Assembly (NCBI GenBank): GCA_003250155.1
Contig: QKHE01000090.1
Location: forward strand, 1-48,444
Origin: Chloroflexota bacterium
Lineage (GTDB): Bacteria > Chloroflexota > Limnocylindria > Limnocylindrales > CSP1-4
Direction of reading: 5' to 3'
Length of the DNA: 48,444 nt
In this document: positions 1-9,193 of the stretch, one piece after another
Numbering within the stretch: position 1 is the stretch's first letter
Layout of the letters: each line of letters starts with the position of its first letter
Translations under genes and position numbers: made by a program
The notes under the pieces: generated by a model
What the model saw: the letters and a program-made list of their open reading frames with translations, nothing else
Database searches by the model: none
What the model was told of the DNA's origin: nothing

Positions 1-1199
1 CGGCCGATCATCTCCAGGCGACCGATCCCGATGGCACGCTGACGTTCGACGCTGACACCCCGGGGCTGGGCGACCTCGCGGCCGGGGACGTCCTGATCGT
101 CGAGGGCGTCGGGGTCCGCAAGGTTGCCGGCACGAGCACCGCCGGCGGCGCGCTGACGGTCACGACCAGCGAGGCGACGATCGCCGACGCCGTGAGGAAC
201 GGCAAGATCGGCTGGACCTATGACGTGGCCTGGGACAACCTGCCCGACGCGACCTACGAGGCGGCGATGGCCGAGCTCGGCCTGCGGCGCGATGGCGTCG
301 CCTCGATCGGCCGCCTCGACGGCGACACGCTGCGCCAGCTGGCCGTGCCGGGCGAGGTGTTGCGCTTCACCGGTAAGGTCCAGGGCTTCGACATCGAGTT
401 CAAGCTGACGCCGCACAAGGACAAGCTCGACGTGGAGCTGTCGGCGACGCGGGCAAACGTCCAGGTCAAGGCGGCCGGCTTCGTCAGCACGTTCAAGCAG
501 GAAACGGTCATGGAGTTCGAGGACGGCGTCGGGTCGTTCTTCGACACGAAGGTCAGCGGTCTGAAGGGCGAGGTGACGGTCACCTGGCACGCCTTCCAGG
601 TCAACGACCCGTCGCTCGACTCGAGCATCATGGCCCTCGAGCTGCCGTTCGGGGTCCCGATCCCGTTCATGGCCGGCCCGATCCCGATGACCCTCAACGT
701 CAAGGCCAACGTCCGGATCGTGCCCGAGCTCACGAGCGGCAACGCCTCGTCGGGCGGGTCGTGGAAGGTCACCTACGACAGCGACCAGGGATTCAACACC
801 AACGGTGGCGACCCGACGCCGGTGTCGACCCTGCGCAGCCTCGAGGCGGGCCTCGCCTCCGAGCCGACCGTGACGGCGGGCCTCGGCGTCACCGGCTTCG
901 GCGCCGGCTTCGAGTTCCCGCGCCTGGAGCTCCAGCTCGGCCATCCGGCGGTCAAGGGGTTCCTGAACACGTACGCGTTCGTGACGCTCAACACCTACGT
1001 CAACGGGCTGTGGACGCCGGGCACGACGTTGACCAGCGATATCCCGCCGTGCCAGCGCTCGTCGGCGGTCGTCAGCGCGGTCGCCGGCTACAAGCTGTCA
1101 GTGCTCGGCATGGCCGAGCTGTCCGACAACAAGCTGCTGTGGCAGAAGACGATCGACAAGTTCAAGGACGACAAGCCCTGCACGCTGACGGGTGACTGA
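1..1199 (+). CDS. Hypothetical beta-rich protein, 5'-truncated by window edge
   Basis: The track starts at GTG 192, but the frame is open back to nt 3 (ADHLQATDPDGTLTFDADTPGLGDLAAGDVLIVEG...), so the gene begins outside the window. No family recognised. Confidence 0.75.
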   Translation, partial: ADHLQATDPDGTLTFDADTPGLGDLAAGDVLIVEGVGVRKVAGTSTAGGALTVTTSEATIADAVRNGKIGWTYDVAWDNLPDATYEAAMAELGLRRDGVASIGRLDGDTLRQLAVPGEVLRFTGKVQGFDIEFKLTPHKDKLDVELSATRANVQVKAAGFVSTFKQETVMEFEDGVGSFFDTKVSGLKGEVTVTWHAFQVNDPSLDSSIMALELPFGVPIPFMAGPIPMTLNVKANVRIVPELTSGNASSGGSWKVTYDSDQGFNTNGGDPTPVSTLRSLEAGLASEPTVTAGLGVTGFGAGFEFPRLELQLGHPAVKGFLNTYAFVTLNTYVNGLWTPGTTLTSDIPPCQRSSAVVSAVAGYKLSVLGMAELSDNKLLWQKTIDKFKDDKPCTLTGD

Positions 1200-1253
1200 T
1201 CGTCGCCCGAGGGTGACGCCGGCGGGATCGGCGCCGGGCTACCATGAGCCCCC

Positions 1254-4200
1254 GTGGCCCTCGCGTCGAATGACTTCGTCCATCTCCATACGCACTCCGA
1301 GTTCAGCCTCCTCGACGGCCTCGGGCGGATCACGGACCTGGTCGACGAAGCGAGCACGAAGGGCTTCGACAGCCTTGCCCTGACCGACCACGGCGCCCTG
1401 TACGGCGCCGTCGCCTTCCACCAGGCTGCCAGCCAACGCGGCATCCGGCCGATCATCGGCGTCGAGACCTACGTCGCCCGCCGCTCGATGACCGACAAGG
1501 AGGGCAAGGCCGACGCGCAGCCCTTCCACCTCGTCCTGCTGGCGTCCGACCTGACCGGCTACCGGAACCTCTGCCGGCTTGTCAGCGACGCCCACATCGA
1601 CGGCTACTACTACAAGCCGCGGATCGATCGCGAGCACCTGGCGCGCTACAGCGAGGGCCTGATCGGCCTGTCGGCCTGTCTCAACGGCGAGGTCAGCCGG
1701 GCCCTCGAGGTCGAGGACTGGGACCTCGCGCGGACCGTCGCGGGCTCGTATGCCGACATCCTCGGCAGAGACCGCTTCTTCCTGGAGCTGCAGGACCACG
1801 GCCTGCCCGAGCAGCGACGGCTCAATGAGCAGCTGCTGCGCCTCGCGCCCGAGATGGACCTGCCGCTCGTGGTCACCAACGACCTCCACTATGTCCGCCG
1901 CGAGCAGCACGAGGCCCATGACGTCCTGCTATGCGTCGGAACGGCCTCCAACCTCGACACGCCCGGCCGCCTGAAGTTCGAGACGAACGACTTCTTCCTG
2001 AAGTCGGCGGCCGAGATGGCGGCCCTCTTCCCGGACCAGCCCGAGGCGATCGCCAACACGAAGCGAATCGCCGAGATGTGCCACGTCGAGCTGCCGCTCG
2101 GCCAGACCCGGATCCCGCACTTCCCGGTGCCCGACGGCGAGACGGTCGAGTCGTGGCTGCGGGCGGAGTGCGAGCGCGGCCTGGCGTGGCGCTATGGCGC
2201 GCCGACACCGGAGCTCCAGGCCCGCCTGGACTACGAGCTCGGCGTCATCACGTCGATGGGCTACGCCGGCTACTTCCTGATCGTCGCCGACTTCATCAAC
2301 TTCGCCCGGCAACAGGGGATCGCCACGACCTGCCGCGGCAGCGCCCCGGGTTCGATCGTCACCTACACCCTCGGCATCACGCCGGTCGACCCGATCGCCT
2401 ATGAGCTGCCGTTCGAGCGGTTCCTGAACCCCGACCGGGTCACGATGCCCGACATCGACGTCGATTTCCAGGACGACCGCCGTGACGAGGTCATCGCCTA
2501 CGTCGCCCGCAAGTACGGCCAGGACCACGTCGCCCAGATCATCACCTTCGGCACGATGCTCGCCCGGGCGGCGATCCGCGACGTGGGGCGTGTCCTGGGC
2601 CACAGCTACGGCGACGTCGACCGGATCGCCAAGGCCGTCCCGAACCAGCTCGGCATCAAGCTGCAGGAGGCGCTCGAGACGAGCCCCCAGCTGCGCGAGC
2701 AATACGACAGCGAGCCGGGCGTGAAGCGGATCATCGACTTCGCCGAGCAGCTCGAGGGTGTCGCCCGCAACGCCTCGACCCACGCTGCCGGCGTGGTCAT
2801 CAGCCGCGAGCCGCTGACCGAGCTCATGCCGCTCCAGAAGGCGACGAACTCGGACGCGCTCATGACCCAGTACGAGATGCACGCCATCGAGGCGCTTGGG
2901 CTGCTCAAGTTCGACTTCCTGGGCCTGTCGAACCTGACGATCCTGAAGCACGCCGTGGACGCGATCCGGGCCCATCGCGGCGTCGAGGTCGATCTCGAGA
3001 CGATCCCGCTCGACGATGCCAGGACGTTCGAGCTGCTCGCCTCCGGCGAGACGACCGGGGTGTTCCAGCTGGAGTCGGCGGGCATGCGGCGCTACGTTCG
3101 CGAGCTGCGGCCGACGAGCGTCTTCGACCTCGCGGCGATGGTCGCCCTGTACCGCCCCGGGCCGATGGACAACATCCCGGCCTACATCCGCCGCAAGCAT
3201 GGCCAGGAGCCGGTGACGTACCTCCACCCGCTGCTCGAGCCGTTCCTCGAGCGAACGTACGGGATCTTCGTCTACCAGGAGGACATCATGGCCGCCGCGA
3301 TCGCCCTCGGCGGCTTCACCGGCCCCGAGGCCGACACGCTCGGCTACGCCATTCGCAAGAAGAAGTCGACGGTCCTGCGGGCCCAGAAGGAGAAGTTCGT
3401 CACCCAGGCCGCCGAGCGTGGCGTCCCGCCGGCGGTCATCGACCAGGTCTTCGCGGCCTTCCAGCCGTTCGAGCGCTACGGCTTCAACAAGGCCCACGCG
3501 ACGTGCTACGGCCTGATCGCCTACCAGACCGCGTACCTGAAGGCGAACTACACGGTCGACTACATGGCGTCGGTCCTGTCGGCGTTCCGGGACAACGAGG
3601 AGAAGGTCGCCGCGGCCATCGCCGAGTGCCGCCGGCTGGGCATCGAGGTCCGGCCGCCGGACGTGATGAAGAGCGCGGTCGAGTTCACGGTCGAGGACGA
3701 GGCGATCCGCTTCGGGCTGCTGGCGGTGAAGAACGTCGGCCAGGGCGCGATCGAGTCGATCATCGCGGCCCGCGAGGCCGAGGGCCCGTTCCGGTCGCTC
3801 GGCGACTTCTGCCGCCGGATCGACCTCAGGCTCGCCAACCGCAAGGTCCTCGAGTCGCTGGCCAAGGTGGGGGCGCTGGCGGCGTTCGGGCATCACGCGC
3901 AGATCCTCGAGGGGCTCGAGGACGCCATGGCGGCCGGCCAGGCCGCGCAGCGCGACCTCGCCACCGGCCAGACCTCGCTCTTCGACGTGTCTGCCGCCGA
4001 CTCCCTGGTGCTGGAGCGGCCGCTGCCCGATGTCGGCGAGGCGCCCGTGCGCGAGCGGCTGCGCTGGGAGAAGGAGCTCCTCGGGCTGTACCTGTCCGAA
4101 CACCCGATGGGCGAGGTCGCCGATCGCGTCGCGGCGTTCGTGACGGCCTACTCCGGCGACCTGAAGGACGAATCGCTCGACGGCCAGCGGCTCGTCGTCT

Positions 4201-5180
4201 GCGGCATCGTCGTCGGCGCCCGGACCGTCATCACGCGGACCCGCTCGACCATGGCGGTCGTGACGCTCGAGGACGCGCAGGGATCGCTGGAGGTCGTCGT
4301 GTTCCCGCGGCTGTGGGAGCAGACCGGCCCGATCTGGCAGGACGGCGGGATCCTGCTCGTCGCCGGCCGGATCGATCACCGCGGCGAGGAGGTCTCGCTG
4401 CTGGCCGACGTCGTGGTCCCGTGGGACGAGGCGGTCGTCAACGGCCCGGAGGCGTTCGCCCGCGAGGTGGCCGGCGGCGATCGAGGACCGATGCGGCGGC
4501 GCCAGCCCGTGGCGGTCGGGCCGGGCGGCGACGGATCTGCCGGCGGAGGATCTAACGGCGGCACCGGCGGCTCGAACGGGGCCAATGGCAGCCGCTACCC
4601 GCCGGCCGCTCCATCACCGCGTGTCCCGGCGGCGGCCGGCGCCATGGCCCTTGGCCGCCGGCCGGACATCCCGTACGTCTCACCGCTTCGAGGCGGCGTC
4701 GTTCCCGAGGCCGGGCCGCTGGAGCTCCCGGGAGCCGGGGCCGCGACGCCTCCCGCGGCGTCGTTGCCGACGATCGCACCCGCCGAGCCGATCGCAACGC
4801 ACCAGGACGCGGCGGACGACCCGACGCTCGCCGACCACGACGTGGAGCCGGCGCTGCCCGACGAGGCACGCTCCCGCGTCGCGGCGGCGGCGGCGACGCA
4901 GACGGCACCGCTCGAGGTCGGCGACCCGTCCGACGTGCTCCACGTGCGCTTCGGCGGCGCCCCTGCCGCGCGGCTCGTGCTCGCCATGGAGACGTTCCGG
5001 CAGCTTGCCCGGGAGCGGCCCGGCGAGACGCGCGTCGTGGTCCACGTTCCGGCGCCGGGCGGTCACGCGCTGCCAATGGAGCTTCGGAGCGGGGTCGCCT
5101 ACGATTCCGAGCTGCTGGCCGAGATCCGCCGCCGACTCGGCGACGGCGTCGTGAAGCTGTCCGTCGCGCCACCGGGCTGA
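1254..5180 (+). CDS. dnaE: DNA polymerase III subunit alpha
   Basis: PHP domain start FVHLHTHSEFSLLDGLGRI, catalytic PDIDVDFQDDRRDEVIAYV, YGFNKAHATCYGLIAYQTAYLKANY, C-terminal OB fold. Confidence 0.97.
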   Translation: MALASNDFVHLHTHSEFSLLDGLGRITDLVDEASTKGFDSLALTDHGALYGAVAFHQAASQRGIRPIIGVETYVARRSMTDKEGKADAQPFHLVLLASDLTGYRNLCRLVSDAHIDGYYYKPRIDREHLARYSEGLIGLSACLNGEVSRALEVEDWDLARTVAGSYADILGRDRFFLELQDHGLPEQRRLNEQLLRLAPEMDLPLVVTNDLHYVRREQHEAHDVLLCVGTASNLDTPGRLKFETNDFFLKSAAEMAALFPDQPEAIANTKRIAEMCHVELPLGQTRIPHFPVPDGETVESWLRAECERGLAWRYGAPTPELQARLDYELGVITSMGYAGYFLIVADFINFARQQGIATTCRGSAPGSIVTYTLGITPVDPIAYELPFERFLNPDRVTMPDIDVDFQDDRRDEVIAYVARKYGQDHVAQIITFGTMLARAAIRDVGRVLGHSYGDVDRIAKAVPNQLGIKLQEALETSPQLREQYDSEPGVKRIIDFAEQLEGVARNASTHAAGVVISREPLTELMPLQKATNSDALMTQYEMHAIEALGLLKFDFLGLSNLTILKHAVDAIRAHRGVEVDLETIPLDDARTFELLASGETTGVFQLESAGMRRYVRELRPTSVFDLAAMVALYRPGPMDNIPAYIRRKHGQEPVTYLHPLLEPFLERTYGIFVYQEDIMAAAIALGGFTGPEADTLGYAIRKKKSTVLRAQKEKFVTQAAERGVPPAVIDQVFAAFQPFERYGFNKAHATCYGLIAYQTAYLKANYTVDYMASVLSAFRDNEEKVAAAIAECRRLGIEVRPPDVMKSAVEFTVEDEAIRFGLLAVKNVGQGAIESIIAAREAEGPFRSLGDFCRRIDLRLANRKVLESLAKVGALAAFGHHAQILEGLEDAMAAGQAAQRDLATGQTSLFDVSAADSLVLERPLPDVGEAPVRERLRWEKELLGLYLSEHPMGEVADRVAAFVTAYSGDLKDESLDGQRLVVCGIVVGARTVITRTRSTMAVVTLEDAQGSLEVVVFPRLWEQTGPIWQDGGILLVAGRIDHRGEEVSLLADVVVPWDEAVVNGPEAFAREVAGGDRGPMRRRQPVAVGPGGDGSAGGGSNGGTGGSNGANGSRYPPAAPSPRVPAAAGAMALGRRPDIPYVSPLRGGVVPEAGPLELPGAGAATPPAASLPTIAPAEPIATHQDAADDPTLADHDVEPALPDEARSRVAAAAATQTAPLEVGDPSDVLHVRFGGAPAARLVLAMETFRQLARERPGETRVVVHVPAPGGHALPMELRSGVAYDSELLAEIRRRLGDGVVKLSVAPPG

Positions 5181-5209
5181 GGCGGCCCCGGATCGAGGGG
5201 GGAGGAACC

Positions 5210-5386
5210 GTGAAGGAGGTCACCTGCATCTGCGGCTGGACCTGCCGCGGAACCGAGGACGAGGTCGTCGCCCAGGTCATCGACCATGGCCGCGCGGCGC
5301 ATGGGATCGAGTCCACGCGCGACGAGATCCTGGCCATCGCGGTGGAGATCCCGATGCCGTCGCAGCCCGCCGGGGCCGGCGACTGA
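5210..5386 (+). CDS. Small DUF1059-like protein (58 aa)
   Basis: Not in the ORF track (too short). GTG at 5210, translation VKEVTCICGWTCRGTEDEVVAQVIDHGRAAHGIESTRDEILAIAVEIPMPSQPAGAGD; CxCGW...HGRxxHG pattern; GGAGGA upstream. Confidence 0.75.
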   Translation: MKEVTCICGWTCRGTEDEVVAQVIDHGRAAHGIESTRDEILAIAVEIPMPSQPAGAGD

Positions 5387-5392
5387 CCCGCG

Positions 5393-5905
5393 ATGGCGCA
5401 GCTCGAGCCGCCCGTTGGCTCGACTCCGTGGTCGCCCGATTTCGTTGGCCAGCGCCTCGAGCTCCTGATGGTCCATCGTGCCGGTGGCGAGATTCGGGTG
5501 CTGCGTCCGGTGCACGCCGATGCGCTGCGCGTCGGCTGGGCGGTCGGTCGATCGGCGGACGAGATCCTGACCGAGCTGCTGGGGCGCTACGGCCTGGTCC
5601 CGCGCGTGCTGCATTCGACATCCTGGCGGCACGTGGACGACGAGGTCGTCCTGACCTACCTGGTCGTCGTCGACGGACCCGCCGATCCGGGTCCGCACCT
5701 CGTCGACGAGCCGGTCGGCCGGGCCGCGCTCGCACGGGGTGACGCGACCGCGGCGCCGGCCTCGATCGGGATCGCGCAGGTCCTGGAGCATGCGCTGCGC
5801 CACCTGTCGTGGTTGATTGCCGACGATGCCGCCGTCGGCGCGGCGCTCCCTGACTGGCGTCCGCTGCTCGAGCCGTACGTCCCCGAGCCGTTCCAGGCGC
5901 TCTAG
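5393..5905 (+). CDS. Hypothetical protein (170 aa)
   Basis: Open frame filling the interval between the DUF1059-like gene and the thioesterase; no family recognised. Confidence 0.6.
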   Translation: MAQLEPPVGSTPWSPDFVGQRLELLMVHRAGGEIRVLRPVHADALRVGWAVGRSADEILTELLGRYGLVPRVLHSTSWRHVDDEVVLTYLVVVDGPADPGPHLVDEPVGRAALARGDATAAPASIGIAQVLEHALRHLSWLIADDAAVGAALPDWRPLLEPYVPEPFQAL

Positions 5906-5922
5906 CCGACCTTCGACGGCTG

Positions 5923-6390
5923 CTACCAGCGGCCGAACGCGGGATGCCCGGGGCCCACGGCGACGAAGGTCGCCCGGCCCGTGGCCGTGACGGTGCCGCC
6001 TGACTCGACCGTCGTCTCGACCGTTGCGCGGTCGTCCTGGAGATCGACGACCCGTCCGACCAGGCGAACAGGCTCACTCGACGGCGTTGGCCTTCGAAAT
6101 CGGATCGACAGCTCGGCGGTCACGGTCGACGGCGGGGTGGAGGAGCCGGAGCGGGCCATCAGGGCCGCGATCGCCGTCCAGTTCGAGTGGCAGTCGATCA
6201 CCGTGCCGAGGATGCCGCCGTTGACGAAGCCGTCGAATGCCTCGTGCTCGCGCCGTGCCTGCCACTCGGCGACGACCGTGCTTTCGTCCGCCTCGAAGCT
6301 CCGGATGCGAAGTCCCCGCTCGTTGGCCGGCCCGCACCCGAAGCACCGGCCGTCGGGCGCGAGGAGCTCCTGGAGGGATAGACCGTTCAT
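5923..6390 (-). CDS. PaaI/hotdog-fold thioesterase-like protein
   Basis: CFGCGPANERGLRIRSF...FDGFVNGGILGTVIDCHSNWTA. Start taken at MNGLSLQELL because the longer track ORF runs into the tRNA. Confidence 0.8.
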   Translation of the reverse strand: MNGLSLQELLAPDGRCFGCGPANERGLRIRSFEADESTVVAEWQARREHEAFDGFVNGGILGTVIDCHSNWTAIAALMARSGSSTPPSTVTAELSIRFRRPTPSSEPVRLVGRVVDLQDDRATVETTVESGGTVTATGRATFVAVGPGHPAFGRW

Positions 6391-6411
6391 CGCGGCGAGT
6401 CTAGGGAGGAG

Positions 6412-6497
6412 TGGTACCGGGGGAGGGATTCGAACCCTCAAGAGGTTGCCCTCAATGGTGTTTGAGACCATCGCGTATACCGTTCCGCCACCCCGGC
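6412..6497 (-). tRNA. tRNA-Leu (CAA), with encoded CCA
   Basis: Reverse complement GCCGGGGTGGCGGAACGGTATACGCGATGGTCTCAAACACCATTGAGGGCAACCTCTTGAGGGTTCGAATCCCTCCCCCGGTACCA; anticodon loop CTCAAAC, long class II variable arm, T-arm GAGGGTTCGAATCCCTC. Confidence 0.95.
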
Positions 6498-6551
6498 GCG
6501 CGACGAATCCTACCCGCCTGACGCCACGTCGTTCGCTATCGTTCCGACGCG

Positions 6552-7586
6552 ATGGCTGATCAGATCATGACCGTGCTCGGGCCGATCGAGCCCGAGGCGC
6601 TCGGGGTGACCCTGGCGCATGAGCACCTCGTGTTCGACCTGCGCTGCCTGTGGGAGGAGCCGCCACCGGAGCGGGCGTACCTGGTTGATGCCGAGCCGAC
6701 GCTCGAGAACCGCGGCGCGATGACCCGCGACGCGTATCACTCGAAAGTCAACCTCCATCTCGACGACCCGACGCTGGTCGAGGAAGACCTCTACCGCTAC
6801 AGGGCAGCCGGTGGGGCGTCGCTCATCGACCTGACGACCACCGGCCTGGCGCCGAACCCGGACGCCGCCGTCGCCCTGGCGCGCGCGACCGGCCTGCACG
6901 TCGTCGCCGGCGCCGGGTACTACCGGCGGCGCTGCCTTCCGGATGGCGTCGACGAGCTCTCCGAAGATGCCCTCGCCGAGGAACTGGAACGCGCCGTCCG
7001 CGAAGGGTTCCCGCGAACAACGGTCCGGGCCGGGATCCTCGGCGAGCTCGGCACCGCGACGCCGATCCAGCCGTTCGAGGAGCGCCAGCTGCGGGCGGCC
7101 GCGCGGGTCCAGCGGGCGACCGGCGTCGGGATCAACGTCCACCCCGCGATCTGGGGCCACGAGCACCTCCGGATCATCGACATCCTCGAGTCCGCCGGAG
7201 CCGACCTGTCACGCGTCGCCATCAGCCACTGCGACGAGCTCGTCGAGCCCGAGTGGCACGCGAAGATCGCCGAGCGCGGGGTCATGCTGTGCTTCGACAC
7301 ATTCGGCGCGGAGGGCGTGTCGGACAGCGACGGCTCGCAGGAGCCGCGCGACAGCCAACGCCTCGACTGCCTCCGCCGGCTGCTCGACGCCGGCCGGGCC
7401 GGCCAGCTGCTCCTGTCGCACGACGTCTGCACCCGCCTCCAGCTCCACCGCTACGGCGGCTGGGGCTATGACCACATCCTCGTGAGCATCGTGCCGGGCC
7501 TTCGACGCGGCGGCGTGCCGGACGACGACATCGACCGGATGCTCATCGACAACCCTCGGCGGCTGCTGGCGATGCCGGCGACCTGA
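6552..7586 (+). CDS. Phosphotriesterase-family metal-dependent hydrolase
   Basis: MTVLGPIEPEALGVTLAHEHLVFDL, later HPAIWGHEHL, SHCDEL, LSHDVCTRLQLHRYGGWGYDHIL. Confidence 0.88.
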   Translation: MADQIMTVLGPIEPEALGVTLAHEHLVFDLRCLWEEPPPERAYLVDAEPTLENRGAMTRDAYHSKVNLHLDDPTLVEEDLYRYRAAGGASLIDLTTTGLAPNPDAAVALARATGLHVVAGAGYYRRRCLPDGVDELSEDALAEELERAVREGFPRTTVRAGILGELGTATPIQPFEERQLRAAARVQRATGVGINVHPAIWGHEHLRIIDILESAGADLSRVAISHCDELVEPEWHAKIAERGVMLCFDTFGAEGVSDSDGSQEPRDSQRLDCLRRLLDAGRAGQLLLSHDVCTRLQLHRYGGWGYDHILVSIVPGLRRGGVPDDDIDRMLIDNPRRLLAMPAT

Positions 7587-7685
7587 GGCGTTCCGGGAAC
7601 CTCGGCGGGCGGCGGTCCGTCTGCTCGGGGACCGATGCTAGACTCGCGCAGCCTCACCATCGCCGTCCGGAGGAAACCCCCGAGC

Positions 7686-8294
7686 GTGGAGGACCTTCGC
7701 GCGACGAGCGTCGCCGACGATCCCGTCCAGCGCCGTGACCTGATTCTGCTGGAGCGCGCCCGCGACGGCGACCTCGACGCGTTCAACGACCTGGTTGTCG
7801 TCTACCAGGACATGCTCTACGCGCTCGTCGTCCGGATGGTCCCGGACCGCGACCAGGCGTCGGACGCGGTCCAGGAGGCGTTCTTCAACGCCTACCGGAA
7901 CCTTGACGCGTTCCGCGGCGGCAGCGTGAAGTCGTGGCTGAGCCGGATCGCGATCAACGCGGCGATGGATACGCAGCGCTATCGCAAGCGGCGCCCGGCC
8001 GACCCCTACCCGGAGCTCGACGACGAGGCATGGCAGCCGCCCGCCGACGCCTCGGCCGACCCCGTTACGACGTCGCTCATGGCCGAGCGGCATCGCGCGC
8101 TCAACGCCGCGCTGGCCCGGATCACCGACGACCAGCGCGCGGCGATCGTGCTCTACGACGTCGAGGGCTATGACTACGCGGAGATCGCCGACATCACGGG
8201 GGTTTCGGTCGGCACGGTCAAGTCGCGAATCCACCGCGGCCGGCTTGCGCTGCGGGGGCTGCTCGTCGACCGGATGGACCTCTTTCGTGGCTGA
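7686..8294 (+). CDS. ECF-type RNA polymerase sigma factor
   Basis: Sigma-70 region 2 (DQASDAVQEAFFNAYRNLDAFRGGSVKSWLSRIAINAAMD) and region 4 (DYAEIADITGVSVGTVKSRIHRGR). Start moved from 7635 to GTG 7686 because GGAGGA precedes it and TGCTAGACT at 7636-7644 looks like the promoter. Confidence 0.93.
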   Translation: MEDLRATSVADDPVQRRDLILLERARDGDLDAFNDLVVVYQDMLYALVVRMVPDRDQASDAVQEAFFNAYRNLDAFRGGSVKSWLSRIAINAAMDTQRYRKRRPADPYPELDDEAWQPPADASADPVTTSLMAERHRALNAALARITDDQRAAIVLYDVEGYDYAEIADITGVSVGTVKSRIHRGRLALRGLLVDRMDLFRG

Positions 8295-9132
8295 TCAGCT
8301 CGAGCTGCCCGAGTTCGGCGGGGCCCCCGAGCCTGACGAGGCCGATGGGAATCACGAGCCCGACGAGCTCGCCGTGCCGGCCGCCGGTCAGACCGACCCC
8401 GCGCTCGGGGCCGCCGCCCGGCACGCGCTCCATGACGAGGAGCTGGTCGCGGCCTACGCGGCCGGTGCGCTGGAGGCCGAGGATCCCGAAGACGTCGCAC
8501 GGGCGCGGTCGCTCGTCGAGCGGTGTTCCGTGTGCCACGACCTGCACGCGGACCTCCTGGCGATCGCGTCGGCCCACCGGGCGACGGCCGCCATGGTCCT
8601 TGCCGCGTCGCGTGACTACCGGCTGAGCGAGGACGATGCGGAGCGGCTGCGGCCGGGCGTGGCGCTCGTTCGCGCGGCGCCGGAGGCAGCCGCCGCGGAG
8701 GCCGCCGCCGTGCAGCCAGCCGCGGCGGCTCCGGCCGGGGCGGCGGCGCTGCCCGGGGACGCCGTCGCGCCACGACGACCGGCCGGGCCGTCGCTTGTCG
8801 AGCGAATTCGGGCGATCTTCTGGCCGCTCACCCAGTCGCTGGGCGGCAGCCTCGTCGCGGCCGGCCTGGTGGGGATTGTCATCGCGTCCGCGAGTCTCGC
8901 GGCCGTGCCGGTCGGCACGCCGTCGTCACCCGCCTTCGGCACGCAGGAAGGTGGCAATCCGGCGCCGACGGGCGATGTCGCCCTGGTCACGGACGATCGA
9001 TCGAGCGGGTTCGGGGTCGGGCCGGCGACCCCCGACGTTCGAGTCGTGGCGATCGGCGTGTCGGGCGGTGCCGTGCTACTCGGGCTGGTGCTTCTGGTGC
9101 GATCGCGTCGTCGGGCTCGGGAATCGCTCTGA
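8287..9132 (+). CDS. Putative membrane anti-sigma-like protein A (two TM segments)
   Basis: GTG 8287 overlaps the sigma stop; CSVCHDLHADLLAIA motif; TM segments SLGGSLVAAGLVGIVIASASLAAV and VVAIGVSGGAVLLGLVLLV with basic tail. Confidence 0.7.
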   Translation: MADQLELPEFGGAPEPDEADGNHEPDELAVPAAGQTDPALGAAARHALHDEELVAAYAAGALEAEDPEDVARARSLVERCSVCHDLHADLLAIASAHRATAAMVLAASRDYRLSEDDAERLRPGVALVRAAPEAAAAEAAAVQPAAAAPAGAAALPGDAVAPRRPAGPSLVERIRAIFWPLTQSLGGSLVAAGLVGIVIASASLAAVPVGTPSSPAFGTQEGGNPAPTGDVALVTDDRSSGFGVGPATPDVRVVAIGVSGGAVLLGLVLLVRSRRRARESL

Positions 9133-9193
9133 ACGGCGAATCCCGAGCGCAGCAAGGGAACTGAAGTCGGCCCCGCACCGTCTGACGGACGAG

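Noticed and set aside
1929-4379. 816-aa minus-strand ORF antisense to dnaE, and similar long ORFs at 10503-13256, 14092-16326, 16804-19608 and 45989-48187
   Set aside because: All are mirror frames of confident genes with no recognisable domains.
6391-6471. N-terminal extension of the thioesterase ORF (MVSNTIEGNLLRVRIPPPVPLLPRLAA)
   Set aside because: It is translation through the tRNA-Leu gene; the internal Met at 6390 is the better start.
6412-6497. Possible integrated element at the tRNA-Leu 3' end
   Set aside because: Flanking genes are ordinary (thioesterase, phosphotriesterase-like); no integrase, no direct repeat of the tRNA end seen.
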